A stretch of 19,944 bases of DNA from M3007 sp033762055 (GTDB lineage Bacteria > Bacteroidota > Bacteroidia > Chitinophagales > Saprospiraceae), in the NCBI GenBank assembly GCA_033762055.1, contig JANRLZ010000189.1:1-19944 (forward strand). Reading direction: 5' to 3'. Positions 6,331 to 14,614 of this stretch are shown here, piece by piece; the first letter of the stretch is position 1; each line of letters opens with the position of its first letter. Under the pieces are notes generated by a model. It had not been told where the DNA came from, made no database searches, and saw only the letters and a list, made by a program, of their open reading frames with translations. The translations under genes were made by a program, and so were the position numbers.

Positions 6331-7227
6331 ATGAATTATCTCGACCATTTAGAAGCCCAGGCCATTCATATTTTGAGAGAGGTGGCCGGGCAGTTTGAGC
6401 GTCCCGCCTTGTTGTTTTCAGGCGGAAAGGATTCGATCACATTGGTAAAACTGGCTGAAAAAGCCTTTCGCCCCGGTAAATTCCCTTTCCCGCTGGTGCA
6501 TGTAGATACCGGGCACAATTTCCCGGAGGTTCTGGAATATCGCGATCGGCTGGCTGAAAATCTGGGCGAAAAATTGATCGTGCGAAAAGTGGAAGACACC
6601 ATCCGGCGGCAAGGTTTGCAGGACGGGGCTGGCAAGTTCCCGAGTCGCAACGCGTTGCAAACGCATACTTTGCTGGAAGTGATCGAAGAATTCGAATTCG
6701 ACGCCTGCATCGGCGGCGCCCGGCGGGATGAGGAAAAAGCCCGTGCCAAGGAACGTATTTTCAGCATCCGCGATGAATTCGGCGCCTGGGATCCAAAAAG
6801 GCAGCGCCCGGAATTGTGGGACACCTACAATGGCGCCATCCGAAAAGGGGAAAATGTGCGCGTTTTTCCGATCAGCAACTGGACCGAACTCGATGTGTGG
6901 AATTATATCCGCCGGGAAAAAATCAGCCTTCCGGATATCTACTTCTCTCATCGCCGCGACTGTATCGTCATGCCGGGCGGACAATTGCTGGCCGTAACGC
7001 CACATATCCGTCTTGATCCGGAAGACATCACCACGGTGCGCGACGTGCGTTTCCGCACCGTTGGCGATGCCACCTGCACCGCCGCTGTGGAAAGCAATGC
7101 CACCACGATTGACGACATTATCCAGGACATCCTCACTACCAAAATTTCAGAGCGCGGCGCCACCCGCCTCGATGACCGGCTCTCGGAGGCTGCGATGGAA
7201 GACCGGAAGAAGAATGGGTATTTTTAA
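6331..7227 (+). CDS. cysD: Sulfate adenylyltransferase subunit 2
   Basis: A 298-residue catalytic subunit of ATP sulfurylase, which forms APS from ATP and sulfate together with the GTPase CysN. Seen: PP-loop SGGKDS at 30-35, HVDTGHNFPE at 57-66, GARRDEEKARAKER at 129-142 and the family-typical end EAAMEDRKKNGYF. Length is normal (about 300). Its partner cysN, usually adjacent, is displaced by about 600 bp because a reverse-strand four-helix-bundle gene with flanking repeats lies between them. Confidence 0.95.
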   Translation: MNYLDHLEAQAIHILREVAGQFERPALLFSGGKDSITLVKLAEKAFRPGKFPFPLVHVDTGHNFPEVLEYRDRLAENLGEKLIVRKVEDTIRRQGLQDGAGKFPSRNALQTHTLLEVIEEFEFDACIGGARRDEEKARAKERIFSIRDEFGAWDPKRQRPELWDTYNGAIRKGENVRVFPISNWTELDVWNYIRREKISLPDIYFSHRRDCIVMPGGQLLAVTPHIRLDPEDITTVRDVRFRTVGDATCTAAVESNATTIDDIIQDILTTKISERGATRLDDRLSEAAMEDRKKNGYF

Positions 7228-7300
7228 GTTTATGGGGCTTAGGGAGGTTTATGGGGCTTAGTAGTTTAGGGAGGTTTAGTAGGATTTAGGGAGGTTAGGC
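7228..7300. repeat. Left GGTTTAGGGAGG-type repeat array flanking the four-helix-bundle cassette
   Basis: Degenerate tandem copies of a G-rich unit built from TTTAGGGAGG and TTTATGGGG begin right after the cysD stop. TTAGGGAGGTTTATGGGG at 7239-7256 recurs exactly in reverse complement at 7766-7783, and the match continues for six more bases with one mismatch. The array overlaps the last codons of the reverse-strand gene. Confidence 0.75.
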
Positions 7301-7683
7301 GGGGGAGCAGGTGTTGTCCTTTTCAGTTGGGATGAACGTAAAGCGTTGATATTAAACGAGATACCTTGTATCATTTCGAACAAATTTTCGAATCGGGAAG
7401 ATGGAATATCGTCCAGGTCTGTACAGACAACCAGCAGGCTGTAAATTTCCATCAAACTACCATAAGCCATTTCGGAAAAACGGGCTTGTTCTTTGGGATT
7501 CAGGCGGGAAGTGCCTTCTGCGAGATTACAGGAAACCGAAATAGACGCCCGGCGAATTTGTGCGACAATCCCATATCGCTCTTCTTTAGGCAAAAATTTC
7601 GAAAAGTGGTAAATTCTTTTTATCAGTTCCCGGCTCTGTTGCCAAACTTCCAATTTTTCAAATGAATAGACTTTCGTTTTCAT
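7276..7683 (-). CDS. Four helix bundle protein (23S rRNA IVP / S23 family)
   Basis: A 135-residue protein on the opposite strand, between cysD and cysN. It starts MKTKVYSFEKLEVWQQSREL and contains LPKEERYGIVAQIRRASISV, then SCNLAEGTSR and MEIYSLLVV. This is the standard pattern of the four-helix-bundle family named after proteins encoded in 23S rRNA intervening sequences, related in fold to bAvd. I chose the ATG at 7683 because the family starts there; an upstream extension is possible but unlike relatives. The C-terminal tail (TTPAPPPNLPKSY) is read through the left repeat array, as if the gene end were set by the insertion. Function is unknown. Genes of this kind are often scattered as solitary repeat-flanked units, which suggests a mobile or formerly mobile cassette. 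Confidence 0.85.
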   Translation of the reverse strand: MKTKVYSFEKLEVWQQSRELIKRIYHFSKFLPKEERYGIVAQIRRASISVSCNLAEGTSRLNPKEQARFSEMAYGSLMEIYSLLVVCTDLDDIPSSRFENLFEMIQGISFNINALRSSQLKRTTPAPPPNLPKSY

Positions 7684-7756
7684 GATTTGATTTTTTTTAA
7701 AATTGATCTTACCAATATAACAACCCAATTAGCAAAAACCAAACCGCTTCACATAA

Positions 7757-7817
7757 CCCACTAAACCCCATAAACCTCCCTAAACCTCATAAACTCCACT
7801 AAACCCCATAAACCTCC
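7757..7817. repeat. Right CCTAAACC-type repeat array flanking the four-helix-bundle cassette
   Basis: Degenerate copies of CCCCATAAACCTCCCTAAAC, the inverse of the left array. It includes the exact 18-bp inverted match at 7766-7783. It ends 14 bp before the cysN start codon, so it occupies the region where the cysN ribosome-binding site or a secondary promoter would lie. Confidence 0.75.
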
Positions 7818-7831
7818 TTCATCACACAAAC

Positions 7832-9115
7832 ATGCAACTCCTTCGATTCATCACCGCCGGCTCCGTTGACGACGGCAAAAGCACGCTCATCGGGCGATTG
7901 TTGTTCGACTCCAAAGCCGTTTCGCATGATATTCTTCACACGCTCGAACGACAGAGCCGCAACAAAGCCGAGGGCGAACTCGACCTGTCGCTCCTGACCG
8001 ACGGCTTGCGCGCAGAACGCGAACAGGGTATTACAATTGACGTGGCATACAAGTATTTTAATACCGCCCGTCGCAAATTCATTATTGCCGATGCACCCGG
8101 GCACGTTCAGTACACCCGAAACATGGTAACCGGCGCCAGCAATGCCGATCTGGCCATTATTCTCATTGACGCGCGGCAGGGAGTGGTGGAACAAACCCAC
8201 CGGCACAGCCTGGTGGCATCGCTAATGGGAATTCCACATATCGCCGTGGCCATCAATAAAATGGATCTGGTGGGTTACGACGAACAAACTTTTTATCAAA
8301 TAGCGGCTGATTACCAACGCCTTGCCAACGAGCTGGGGATGCGTGAGATCCAGTTTTTCCCGCTCAGCGCTTACGTCGGCGATAATGTGGTCAAAAGATC
8401 CGGCAATATGCCCTGGTACAACGGCCCCACCCTGCTTGAACACCTCGAATCGGTGGAAATCAGTCACGATCTGCCGGAAAATGAATCGCGTTTTCAGGTA
8501 CAATACGTGATTCGTCCGCGCACCGAAGCCCTGCACGATTATCGCGGCTATGCAGGCGCCCTGCGCAGTGGTTACCTTAAAAAGGGCGACAGAGTACGCG
8601 TATTGCCTGCCGGCATTGAAACCACGTTGAAAGCCATCGAGGTACACCAGCAGGAAGTAGCAACTGCGATTGCCCCGCAACCCGTTGTACTGCACCTCGA
8701 AGACGACATTGATCTGTCGCGTGGCGACGCACTGGTACGGGTGGAAGACACCCAGCCGGAAGTTTCGCAAGAGGTCGAACTGGATTTGTGCTGGATGAGC
8801 GAGCGTGCGCTCAAAGTGGGCGACCGATACCTGGTTCGTCATAATGCTGCTACGGTCAAAGCCATAGTAAAGGAAATAGTTTACCGCGTGGATATCCACA
8901 CTTTCGAACAAAAAGCCACCGAAGCGCTGGCGCTCAACGACATTGCCCGCATTCGCCTGCGCACCGCCAAACCCCTCGTATTTGATGCCTATCAAAAAAA
9001 TCGGGCCAGCGGCGGCCTCATTTTAATCAATGAAAACTCTTTTGACACCGTTGCGGCAGGCATGCTGCTTGCCCTGCCTTCCAAACCTGAACTCCCCACG
9101 GAGTTTGCCATCTAA
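7832..9115 (+). CDS. cysN: Sulfate adenylyltransferase subunit 1 (GTPase)
   Basis: A 427-residue EF-Tu-like GTPase that drives APS formation by CysD. Seen: P-loop GSVDDGKST (10-18), switch region LRAEREQGITIDVAY (59-73), DAPGH (87-91), NKMD (142-145), then the beta-barrel domains. The length fits CysN alone; there is no C-terminal APS kinase (CysC) fusion, consistent with an APS-type CysH. cobA follows after 6 bp, so the two are probably co-translated. Confidence 0.95.
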   Translation: MQLLRFITAGSVDDGKSTLIGRLLFDSKAVSHDILHTLERQSRNKAEGELDLSLLTDGLRAEREQGITIDVAYKYFNTARRKFIIADAPGHVQYTRNMVTGASNADLAIILIDARQGVVEQTHRHSLVASLMGIPHIAVAINKMDLVGYDEQTFYQIAADYQRLANELGMREIQFFPLSAYVGDNVVKRSGNMPWYNGPTLLEHLESVEISHDLPENESRFQVQYVIRPRTEALHDYRGYAGALRSGYLKKGDRVRVLPAGIETTLKAIEVHQQEVATAIAPQPVVLHLEDDIDLSRGDALVRVEDTQPEVSQEVELDLCWMSERALKVGDRYLVRHNAATVKAIVKEIVYRVDIHTFEQKATEALALNDIARIRLRTAKPLVFDAYQKNRASGGLILINENSFDTVAAGMLLALPSKPELPTEFAI

Positions 9116-9121
9116 CTGCTT

Positions 9122-9988
9122 ATGTCATACCTGCACGACTCCCGGGACATGGTCCCTGCCAACACCTTCGACGGCATTGTTTCCCCTCCCCTGCCCCAAC
9201 CGTTTCAGCCGCGACTGACCGTGGTAGGCGCCGGCATCGGCGATCCGGAACTGATTACCCTGAAAGCCATCCAGGCCCTGCGCAGCGCCGATGTGGTGTT
9301 GTACGATGCCCTGGTGAATGAATCCCTGCTCGATTTTGCGCCGGCTGTAGCCACTAAAATTTACGTCGGCAAACGCAGGGGAGCCAAGGCCTACACCCAG
9401 GAAGAAATCAATGAACGCATCGTGGCTTATGCCAAATGCTGCGGGCATGTCGTCCGGCTCAAAGGCGGCGATCCATTTGTTTTTGGCCGTGGTTTGGAAG
9501 AAATTCAGTTTGCGCAGACACACGGCATCGAAACGGCTTATGTGCCGGGTGTGTCAAGCGCCATTGCCGGCGCAGGATTGGCCGGTATTTCCGTCACGCT
9601 TCGTGGCGCCAGCCGGAGTTTCTGGACCCTTACCGCTACCACCGACAGCGGCGAACTCAATCCGGAAATACATATCGCTGCACAAACCGGCGCTACCATT
9701 GTGGTATTGATGGGATTATCCAAAATCGAAGAAATCGCCGCAGTATTTCGGGAGGCAGGTAAAGCGGACTTGCCGGCTGCAATCATTCAAAACGCTTCGC
9801 TCGAAACCCAACAGGAGGTCATTGGCACCGTCGCCGATATCGCCCGACTGGCTGCCCAATCGAAAATCGGCAGTCCGGCCGTCCTCATTTTTGGGGAAGT
9901 GGTGCAGCATCGTGTTCGGGAAGCCGCATCCAGCCGTCTTGCACACGAACGCGAAGCACGCCGTCTGGCAAGTACCGAGGTGTTTTAA
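9122..9988 (+). CDS. cobA: Uroporphyrinogen-III C-methyltransferase (SUMT)
   Basis: A 288-residue SAM-dependent enzyme that methylates uroporphyrinogen III to precorrin-2, the first step to siroheme. Seen: VVGAGIGDPELITLKAI (34-50), VVLYDALV (58-65), VRLKGGDPFVFGRG (111-124) and VPGVSSA (141-147), the classical SUMT motifs. About 30 residues precede the catalytic domain, slightly more than usual; no in-frame Met close to the domain gives a better start, apart from M10. In this locus it serves the siroheme of CysI, with the later steps supplied by the fusion protein at 17165-18670. Confidence 0.92.
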   Translation: MSYLHDSRDMVPANTFDGIVSPPLPQPFQPRLTVVGAGIGDPELITLKAIQALRSADVVLYDALVNESLLDFAPAVATKIYVGKRRGAKAYTQEEINERIVAYAKCCGHVVRLKGGDPFVFGRGLEEIQFAQTHGIETAYVPGVSSAIAGAGLAGISVTLRGASRSFWTLTATTDSGELNPEIHIAAQTGATIVVLMGLSKIEEIAAVFREAGKADLPAAIIQNASLETQQEVIGTVADIARLAAQSKIGSPAVLIFGEVVQHRVREAASSRLAHEREARRLASTEVF

Positions 9989-10020
9989 ATTTTGCCCAAT
10001 TTGTTCTAAATCATTGATTT

Positions 10021-11841
10021 ATGTCGAACATACACACGCCGCCGGCTCCCGTTTTTGACGAGGAACTTTTGGAAAAACTGGCCTCCCGACATTCTGCGCT
10101 GCAACAGATGTGGTTGAGCGGTTATCTCTATGCGCTGGCGCAATCCGGGCAGCCTGCGAGCGTCCGGACTGTCCTTCCCGACACAGCGCCCAACGGCACG
10201 GTAAAACCCGGATTGAGTATCTTGTACGGTTCGCAGACGGGTAACAGCAAAAAAGCGGCGCAAAAAGCAGCATCACAACTGCGCGAAAAAGGCTGGGAAG
10301 TGGCGGTATACGACCTCAATGATTACCCGGTCAAACAGCTCAAAGAGGAACAGATCGCGCTGTTTGTGGTCAGCACCCAGGGGGAGGGTGAACCGCCCGT
10401 TTCCGCTGAATTATTCCACAAATGGCTGATGGGAACACGGGCGCCACGCCTGGAACAATTGCAATTCTCCGTTTGCGCACTGGGTGATAAAAGTTACCTC
10501 AAATTCTGCCAGACCGGCAAGGAATTCGATGCACGCCTGGAAGCCCTTGGCGCCCGCCGTATCGCCGCCCGCGCCGACTGCGACGTGGATTTTGATGAAA
10601 GTGTGGAAAAATGGCTGGAAAACGTCGTTGCATCGTTGCCGGAACAGGTAAAAAGCCAAAATGGCTACACGGTGCAAAACACCCTTGCGAGGGTCAACGG
10701 GCATGCACCGGCTGCGGAACGCCTGCCCCGTTTCGATCGGAAAAACCCTTACCTGGCGCCATTGCTCGAAAAAATACAGATGAACGGGCGAGGATCGGCC
10801 AAAGAAACCTGGCACCTTGAATTTTCACTCGAAGGGGCCGGGGTGTCTTACGAGCCAGGCGATTCATTGGGCGTTTACCCGCACAACCCGCCTTCGCTGG
10901 TGCAGGAAGTACTGTATGCCGCCATGCTCAATGGCAACAAAACGGTCCATTTTCAGGGCAAAGACGATCTTTTTCGCCATATTCTTCTGCATGAGGTGGA
11001 ACTGACCGTGCTGACCCGCGACCTGCTGGAAAAATATGCCGCCTGGACGGGCAATAGCCGTCTGAAGGCCCTGTTGATGGATGAAACCGCCTTGAAACAA
11101 TTCCTTTGGGGGCGTAATGTGGCCGACCTGCTGCGCGAATATCCCGCTGCCTTGTCGGAAGCAACACTGCTGGGATTTTTGCGCAAAATGCCGCCGCGTC
11201 TTTATTCCATTGCCTCCAGCCTGACGGCGCACCCTGATGAGGTGCATCTGACCGTAGCTGCATTGCGCTTTGATTTTGGGGGACGGGCACATTCGGGAGC
11301 AGCCTCTACTTTTTTGGTCGACCGGGTTTTGCATGGCGAATCCGTGCCGGTTTTCATCGAACGCAACGAATATTTCAAACTTCCCGCCGACGACTCGACC
11401 GACATTATCATGGTGGGACCCGGCACCGGCGTAGCGCCTTTCAGGGCATTTGTCGAAGAACGAGCCGAACGCAACGCCGGGGGTAAAAACTGGCTGTTTT
11501 TTGGCAACCCGCATTTCGAGACCGATTTTTTATACCAGACCGAATGGCTGAATCACCTCAAACGCGGCACACTCGATCGCCTGGACGTGGCATTCAGCCG
11601 CGATCAATCGGACAAAATTTACGTGCAACACCGTTTGGCCGAACGCGCCCGCCTGATTTTCGACCGTCTGGAAAATGGCGCCTCTTTTTATGTCTGCGGC
11701 GACAAGTCGCGCATGGCTGCCGATGTACAGCATGCTGTATTGCAGCTTATTGAAAAAGAAAGCGGGAAAGACGCCGATTTCGCCACATCATACCTGCAAA
11801 ATTTGAAAAAACAACGGCGATACCTGGAAGATGTCTATTAA
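10021..11841 (+). CDS. cysJ: NADPH-sulfite reductase flavoprotein (alpha) subunit
   Basis: A 606-residue diflavin reductase passing electrons from NADPH through FAD and FMN to CysI. Domains in order: a short N-terminal region; flavodoxin with LSILYGSQTGNSKKAA (65-80) and STQGEGEPP (118-126); FAD-binding with RLYSIASS (393-400); NADPH-binding with VGPGTGVAPFRAF (465-477), FFGNPHFETDFLYQTE (493-508) and FYVCGDKSRMA (556-566). It ends with an aromatic tail (YLEDVY) like that of E. coli CysJ, which is about 600 residues. cobA lies 32 bp upstream. The third Cys-rich small ORF starts 11 bp after its stop. Confidence 0.94.
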   Translation: MSNIHTPPAPVFDEELLEKLASRHSALQQMWLSGYLYALAQSGQPASVRTVLPDTAPNGTVKPGLSILYGSQTGNSKKAAQKAASQLREKGWEVAVYDLNDYPVKQLKEEQIALFVVSTQGEGEPPVSAELFHKWLMGTRAPRLEQLQFSVCALGDKSYLKFCQTGKEFDARLEALGARRIAARADCDVDFDESVEKWLENVVASLPEQVKSQNGYTVQNTLARVNGHAPAAERLPRFDRKNPYLAPLLEKIQMNGRGSAKETWHLEFSLEGAGVSYEPGDSLGVYPHNPPSLVQEVLYAAMLNGNKTVHFQGKDDLFRHILLHEVELTVLTRDLLEKYAAWTGNSRLKALLMDETALKQFLWGRNVADLLREYPAALSEATLLGFLRKMPPRLYSIASSLTAHPDEVHLTVAALRFDFGGRAHSGAASTFLVDRVLHGESVPVFIERNEYFKLPADDSTDIIMVGPGTGVAPFRAFVEERAERNAGGKNWLFFGNPHFETDFLYQTEWLNHLKRGTLDRLDVAFSRDQSDKIYVQHRLAERARLIFDRLENGASFYVCGDKSRMAADVQHAVLQLIEKESGKDADFATSYLQNLKKQRRYLEDVY

Positions 11842-11852
11842 AACTCACTGAT

Positions 11853-11945
11853 ATGAAATACCCACTTTACAACTGTTGGATGTGCTGTCCCGCCGGGGAC
11901 GCAATTACTTGTTTTTCAGTCAAATATTCTGAATTTCAAACCTGA
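11853..11945 (+). CDS. Cysteine-rich small ORF / putative leader peptide 3 (30 aa)
   Basis: A 30-codon ORF, MKYPLYNCWMCCPAGDAITC at its start, ending in TGA at 11943-11945, 20 bp before the TonB-dependent receptor. Four Cys codons lie at 11874, 11883, 11886 and 11910. Length is identical to leaders 1 and 2, and NCWMCCPA aligns with NCCCCCPA of leader 1. No strong terminator follows. Possible structures are a small GTCCC-GCCG-GGGAC hairpin over the Cys region (11887-11900) and a long-range pairing of ATGTGC (11880-11885) with GCACAT (11951-11956) leading into six Ts. Probably a cysteine-responsive leader for the receptor gene, acting on termination or translation. It could still be chance. Confidence 0.5.
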   Translation: MKYPLYNCWMCCPAGDAITCFSVKYSEFQT

Positions 11946-11965
11946 TTAATGCACATTTTTTCAAC

Positions 11966-14524
11966 ATGAACAAGCAAAAAATTACCCTCCTTTTTCTTTT
12001 CTTCTCCTTCCAACTTTTTGCCCAGCGCGACATAATTACCATCACGGGCATTGTAAAGGAGAAAAGCGGCGGCCAGGCGCTTACAGGTGTCAGTCTGGGC
12101 GTCAAGGGCGCCAGCGCCTTTGCAATCAGCGATACGAATGGCCAATACAGTATTGAAATACAAAAAAATCCCCCCTTTGTGCTTTCTGTAAGCGCAGTAG
12201 GGTTTGTGGCGCAGGAAATTCAAATTGCCCGTCGGCCGGATGCGCCGCTGGACATTTTGCTCGAAGAAGATCCCTGGCTTTCCGAAGTTGTAATCACCTC
12301 TCGCCGGCGGCGCGAAAACGCACAGGATGTTCCAATTCCGATTACTGTTTTGGGCGGTAAATTTGTAGAAGACGCCGGCGCTTTCAATGTAAACCGCCTG
12401 AAAGAGATCGTACCGACGGTACAACTGTATTCTTCCAATCCGCGCAACACCACGCTGAACATCCGCGGACTGGGTTCAACATTCGGGCTGACCAACGATG
12501 GCATTGACCCCGGCGTGGGATTTTATGTGGATGGCGTGTATTATGCCCGGCCGGCTGCAACCATGTTCGATTTTATTGATATTGAACAAATTGAAGTGCT
12601 GCGTGGGCCACAGGGAACCTTGTTTGGAAAAAATACCACCGCCGGCGCATTCAATATAACCTCCCATGCCCCCTCGTTTACACCGGGGGCATCGCTGGAA
12701 TTAAGTTATGGAAACTACGGCTTTATCCAGGCCAAAAGTTCGGTTACCGGCCCCTTGGGCAAAAAGTTTGCAGGGCGGCTTTCTTTCTCCGGCACCCAGC
12801 GCAATGGACTGATTTACAATGTACGCACCCAGGAATCGGTCAATACCCTCAATAATCTCGGCTTTCGCGGACAACTCAGCTTTGTGCCGACCGACCGGCT
12901 GAATATTCGTCTCACGGTTGACGCATCCGAACAAAACCCGGTTGGTTATGCGCAGGTGGTGGCGGGTGTGGCCCCTACGCAACGCGCCGCGTACCGTCAG
13001 TTTAATCAAATCATCGCCGATCTCGATTACAATTTACCTTCCGCCAACCCTTTCGACCGGGTGGTGGATCACGATACACCCTGGCGCTCCGGCAACGAAC
13101 TGGGCGGCGTTTCCCTCAATGTGGATGCCAAAATCGGCGGCGGCACCCTTACCTCAACCACTGCCTGGCGCTACTGGAACTGGGCGCCTTCCAATGACCG
13201 CGATTTCACCGGTTTGCCGGTTTTGAGTCTGTCACAGGCGCCGTCGAGGCACCAGCAATGGTCGCAGGAAATCCGGTATGCGGGTAAGATCAATTCACGG
13301 TTAAGTGGCGTAATAGGCGTATTTATCCTTGACCAAAACCTGCGTACCGACCCTTACCACACAGAGGAATCAGGAGCGGCACAGTGGCGTTTTTCTCAAA
13401 ATTCAACCAGCGATCTTTGGAAAACCCCCGGTTTGCTCGATGGCTACGGCATTCGCACCACGTCGCGTTTGCAATCGTTCAGCGGCGCGGCGTTTGGACA
13501 AATTGACTGGGAAATAGTGAAGGGATTTCACCTGCTGCCAGGTTTTCGTTTCAACAGCGATCAAAAGCAGGTGGACTTTAAGCGTCAAACCTACGGCGGT
13601 CTGGAAACCAGCGATCCGCAACTTTTGACCATCAAAAATGCCGTTTACACCAACCAGACCTTTGAGGCCGACGTGGATGAGAGCAACTTTTCCGGCCAGA
13701 TCACCCTGGCCTACCGCTCATCGCGGCGTTTCAACGTTTTCGCGACCTGGTCGAGCAGTTTCAAACCCGTCGGCGTCAATCTCGGGGGCTTACCCACTTC
13801 GGGCGGTGAAGTACTCACTGATCTGGCGCGTATCAAACCGGAATACGTCACCCATGTCGAGGCGGGCGTAAAAACCGCTCCTACCGCGCAATCTACCCTG
13901 AACCTGGTGTTTCACCACACAGATATCAAGGATTTTCAGACACAGGTTCAGACCGCAGAGGTAGGCGTCAATCGCGGCTATCTGGCCAACGCAGAACGGG
14001 TGCGGGTATATGGACTGGAACTGGATGGCAGTTTGAAACTGAGTCAACAATTCTCCCTTTACCTGGCGCTGGCTTATACGGAGGGAGAATATGTTTCATT
14101 TACCAACGCACCGGTTCCGCTCGAAGAAACAGGCGGGCCGACGGCTTTCAAGGATATTTCCGGACAACGTTTGCCGGGCATTTCGAAATGGGCCGGCTCG
14201 ATGGGGGGAGAGGCTACGACCCGGCAAGGCGTTTTTCTGGGACAAAAGGGGAAATATTTTGTCGCACTCGATGCCTCTTATCGCTCTGAATTTTCTTCGA
14301 GTCCTTCTCCTTCGCAGTATCTGAATATTGATGCCTATGCCTTGCTGAACGGCCGCCTGGGATTCCGGGCGTCGGAAGGCTTGTCGGTATTTGTGTGGTC
14401 GCGCAACCTCCTGAATCAGAATTATTTCGAACAACTTTTACCGGCAGCAGGCAATGCCGGGCACTATGCGGCCATCCTGGGCGATCCGCGCACCTATGGC
14501 ATAACCTTGCGGTATATTTTGTAA
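11966..14524 (+). CDS. TonB-dependent outer-membrane receptor with CarboxypepD_reg-like domain
   Basis: An 852-residue outer-membrane active transporter. Signal peptide MNKQKITLLFLFFSFQLFAQ. CarboxypepD_reg-like beta-sandwich at about 24-100 (ITGIVKEKSG, SDTNGQYSI). Plug at about 105-235 with SEVVITSRRR near the TonB-box position, NIRGLGS at 165-171 and VLRGPQGTLFGKNTTAGAFN at 211-230. Barrel from about 240 to the C-terminal YGITLRYIL. The substrate cannot be read from the sequence. There is no SusD partner, so a glycan system is unlikely. Its place between cysJ and cysI, behind a Cys-rich leader ORF, suggests uptake of a sulfur source, or less likely an iron chelate for the Fe-S/siroheme enzymes. 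A terminator follows. Confidence 0.9.
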   Translation: MNKQKITLLFLFFSFQLFAQRDIITITGIVKEKSGGQALTGVSLGVKGASAFAISDTNGQYSIEIQKNPPFVLSVSAVGFVAQEIQIARRPDAPLDILLEEDPWLSEVVITSRRRRENAQDVPIPITVLGGKFVEDAGAFNVNRLKEIVPTVQLYSSNPRNTTLNIRGLGSTFGLTNDGIDPGVGFYVDGVYYARPAATMFDFIDIEQIEVLRGPQGTLFGKNTTAGAFNITSHAPSFTPGASLELSYGNYGFIQAKSSVTGPLGKKFAGRLSFSGTQRNGLIYNVRTQESVNTLNNLGFRGQLSFVPTDRLNIRLTVDASEQNPVGYAQVVAGVAPTQRAAYRQFNQIIADLDYNLPSANPFDRVVDHDTPWRSGNELGGVSLNVDAKIGGGTLTSTTAWRYWNWAPSNDRDFTGLPVLSLSQAPSRHQQWSQEIRYAGKINSRLSGVIGVFILDQNLRTDPYHTEESGAAQWRFSQNSTSDLWKTPGLLDGYGIRTTSRLQSFSGAAFGQIDWEIVKGFHLLPGFRFNSDQKQVDFKRQTYGGLETSDPQLLTIKNAVYTNQTFEADVDESNFSGQITLAYRSSRRFNVFATWSSSFKPVGVNLGGLPTSGGEVLTDLARIKPEYVTHVEAGVKTAPTAQSTLNLVFHHTDIKDFQTQVQTAEVGVNRGYLANAERVRVYGLELDGSLKLSQQFSLYLALAYTEGEYVSFTNAPVPLEETGGPTAFKDISGQRLPGISKWAGSMGGEATTRQGVFLGQKGKYFVALDASYRSEFSSSPSPSQYLNIDAYALLNGRLGFRASEGLSVFVWSRNLLNQNYFEQLLPAAGNAGHYAAILGDPRTYGITLRYIL

Positions 14525-14547
14525 AAAAAGCGGTAACAATCCCTTGT

Positions 14548-14599
14548 TCCCGACCTCCACAACATAGTACGATGGATGCGGAGGTCGGGAGCCATTTTT
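14548..14599 (+). terminator. Intrinsic terminator after the TonB-dependent receptor
   Basis: TCCCGACCTCC (14548-14558) and GGAGGTCGGGA (14580-14590) form an 11-bp perfect GC-rich stem with a 21-nt loop, followed by GCCA and five Ts. It separates the receptor from the DUF2490 gene. Because I see no clear TAnnTTTG promoter between it and 14615, transcription of DUF2490-cysI may depend on partial read-through. Confidence 0.75.
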
Positions 14600-14614
14600 A
14601 ACATGACATTCGTG

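Noticed and set aside
7228..7300. TTTAGGG-containing repeats as telomere-like DNA or a CRISPR array
   Set aside because: Units are degenerate, with no constant-length spacers, no cas genes, and an inverted partner array on the other side of a single gene. A cassette-flanking repeat explains them better.
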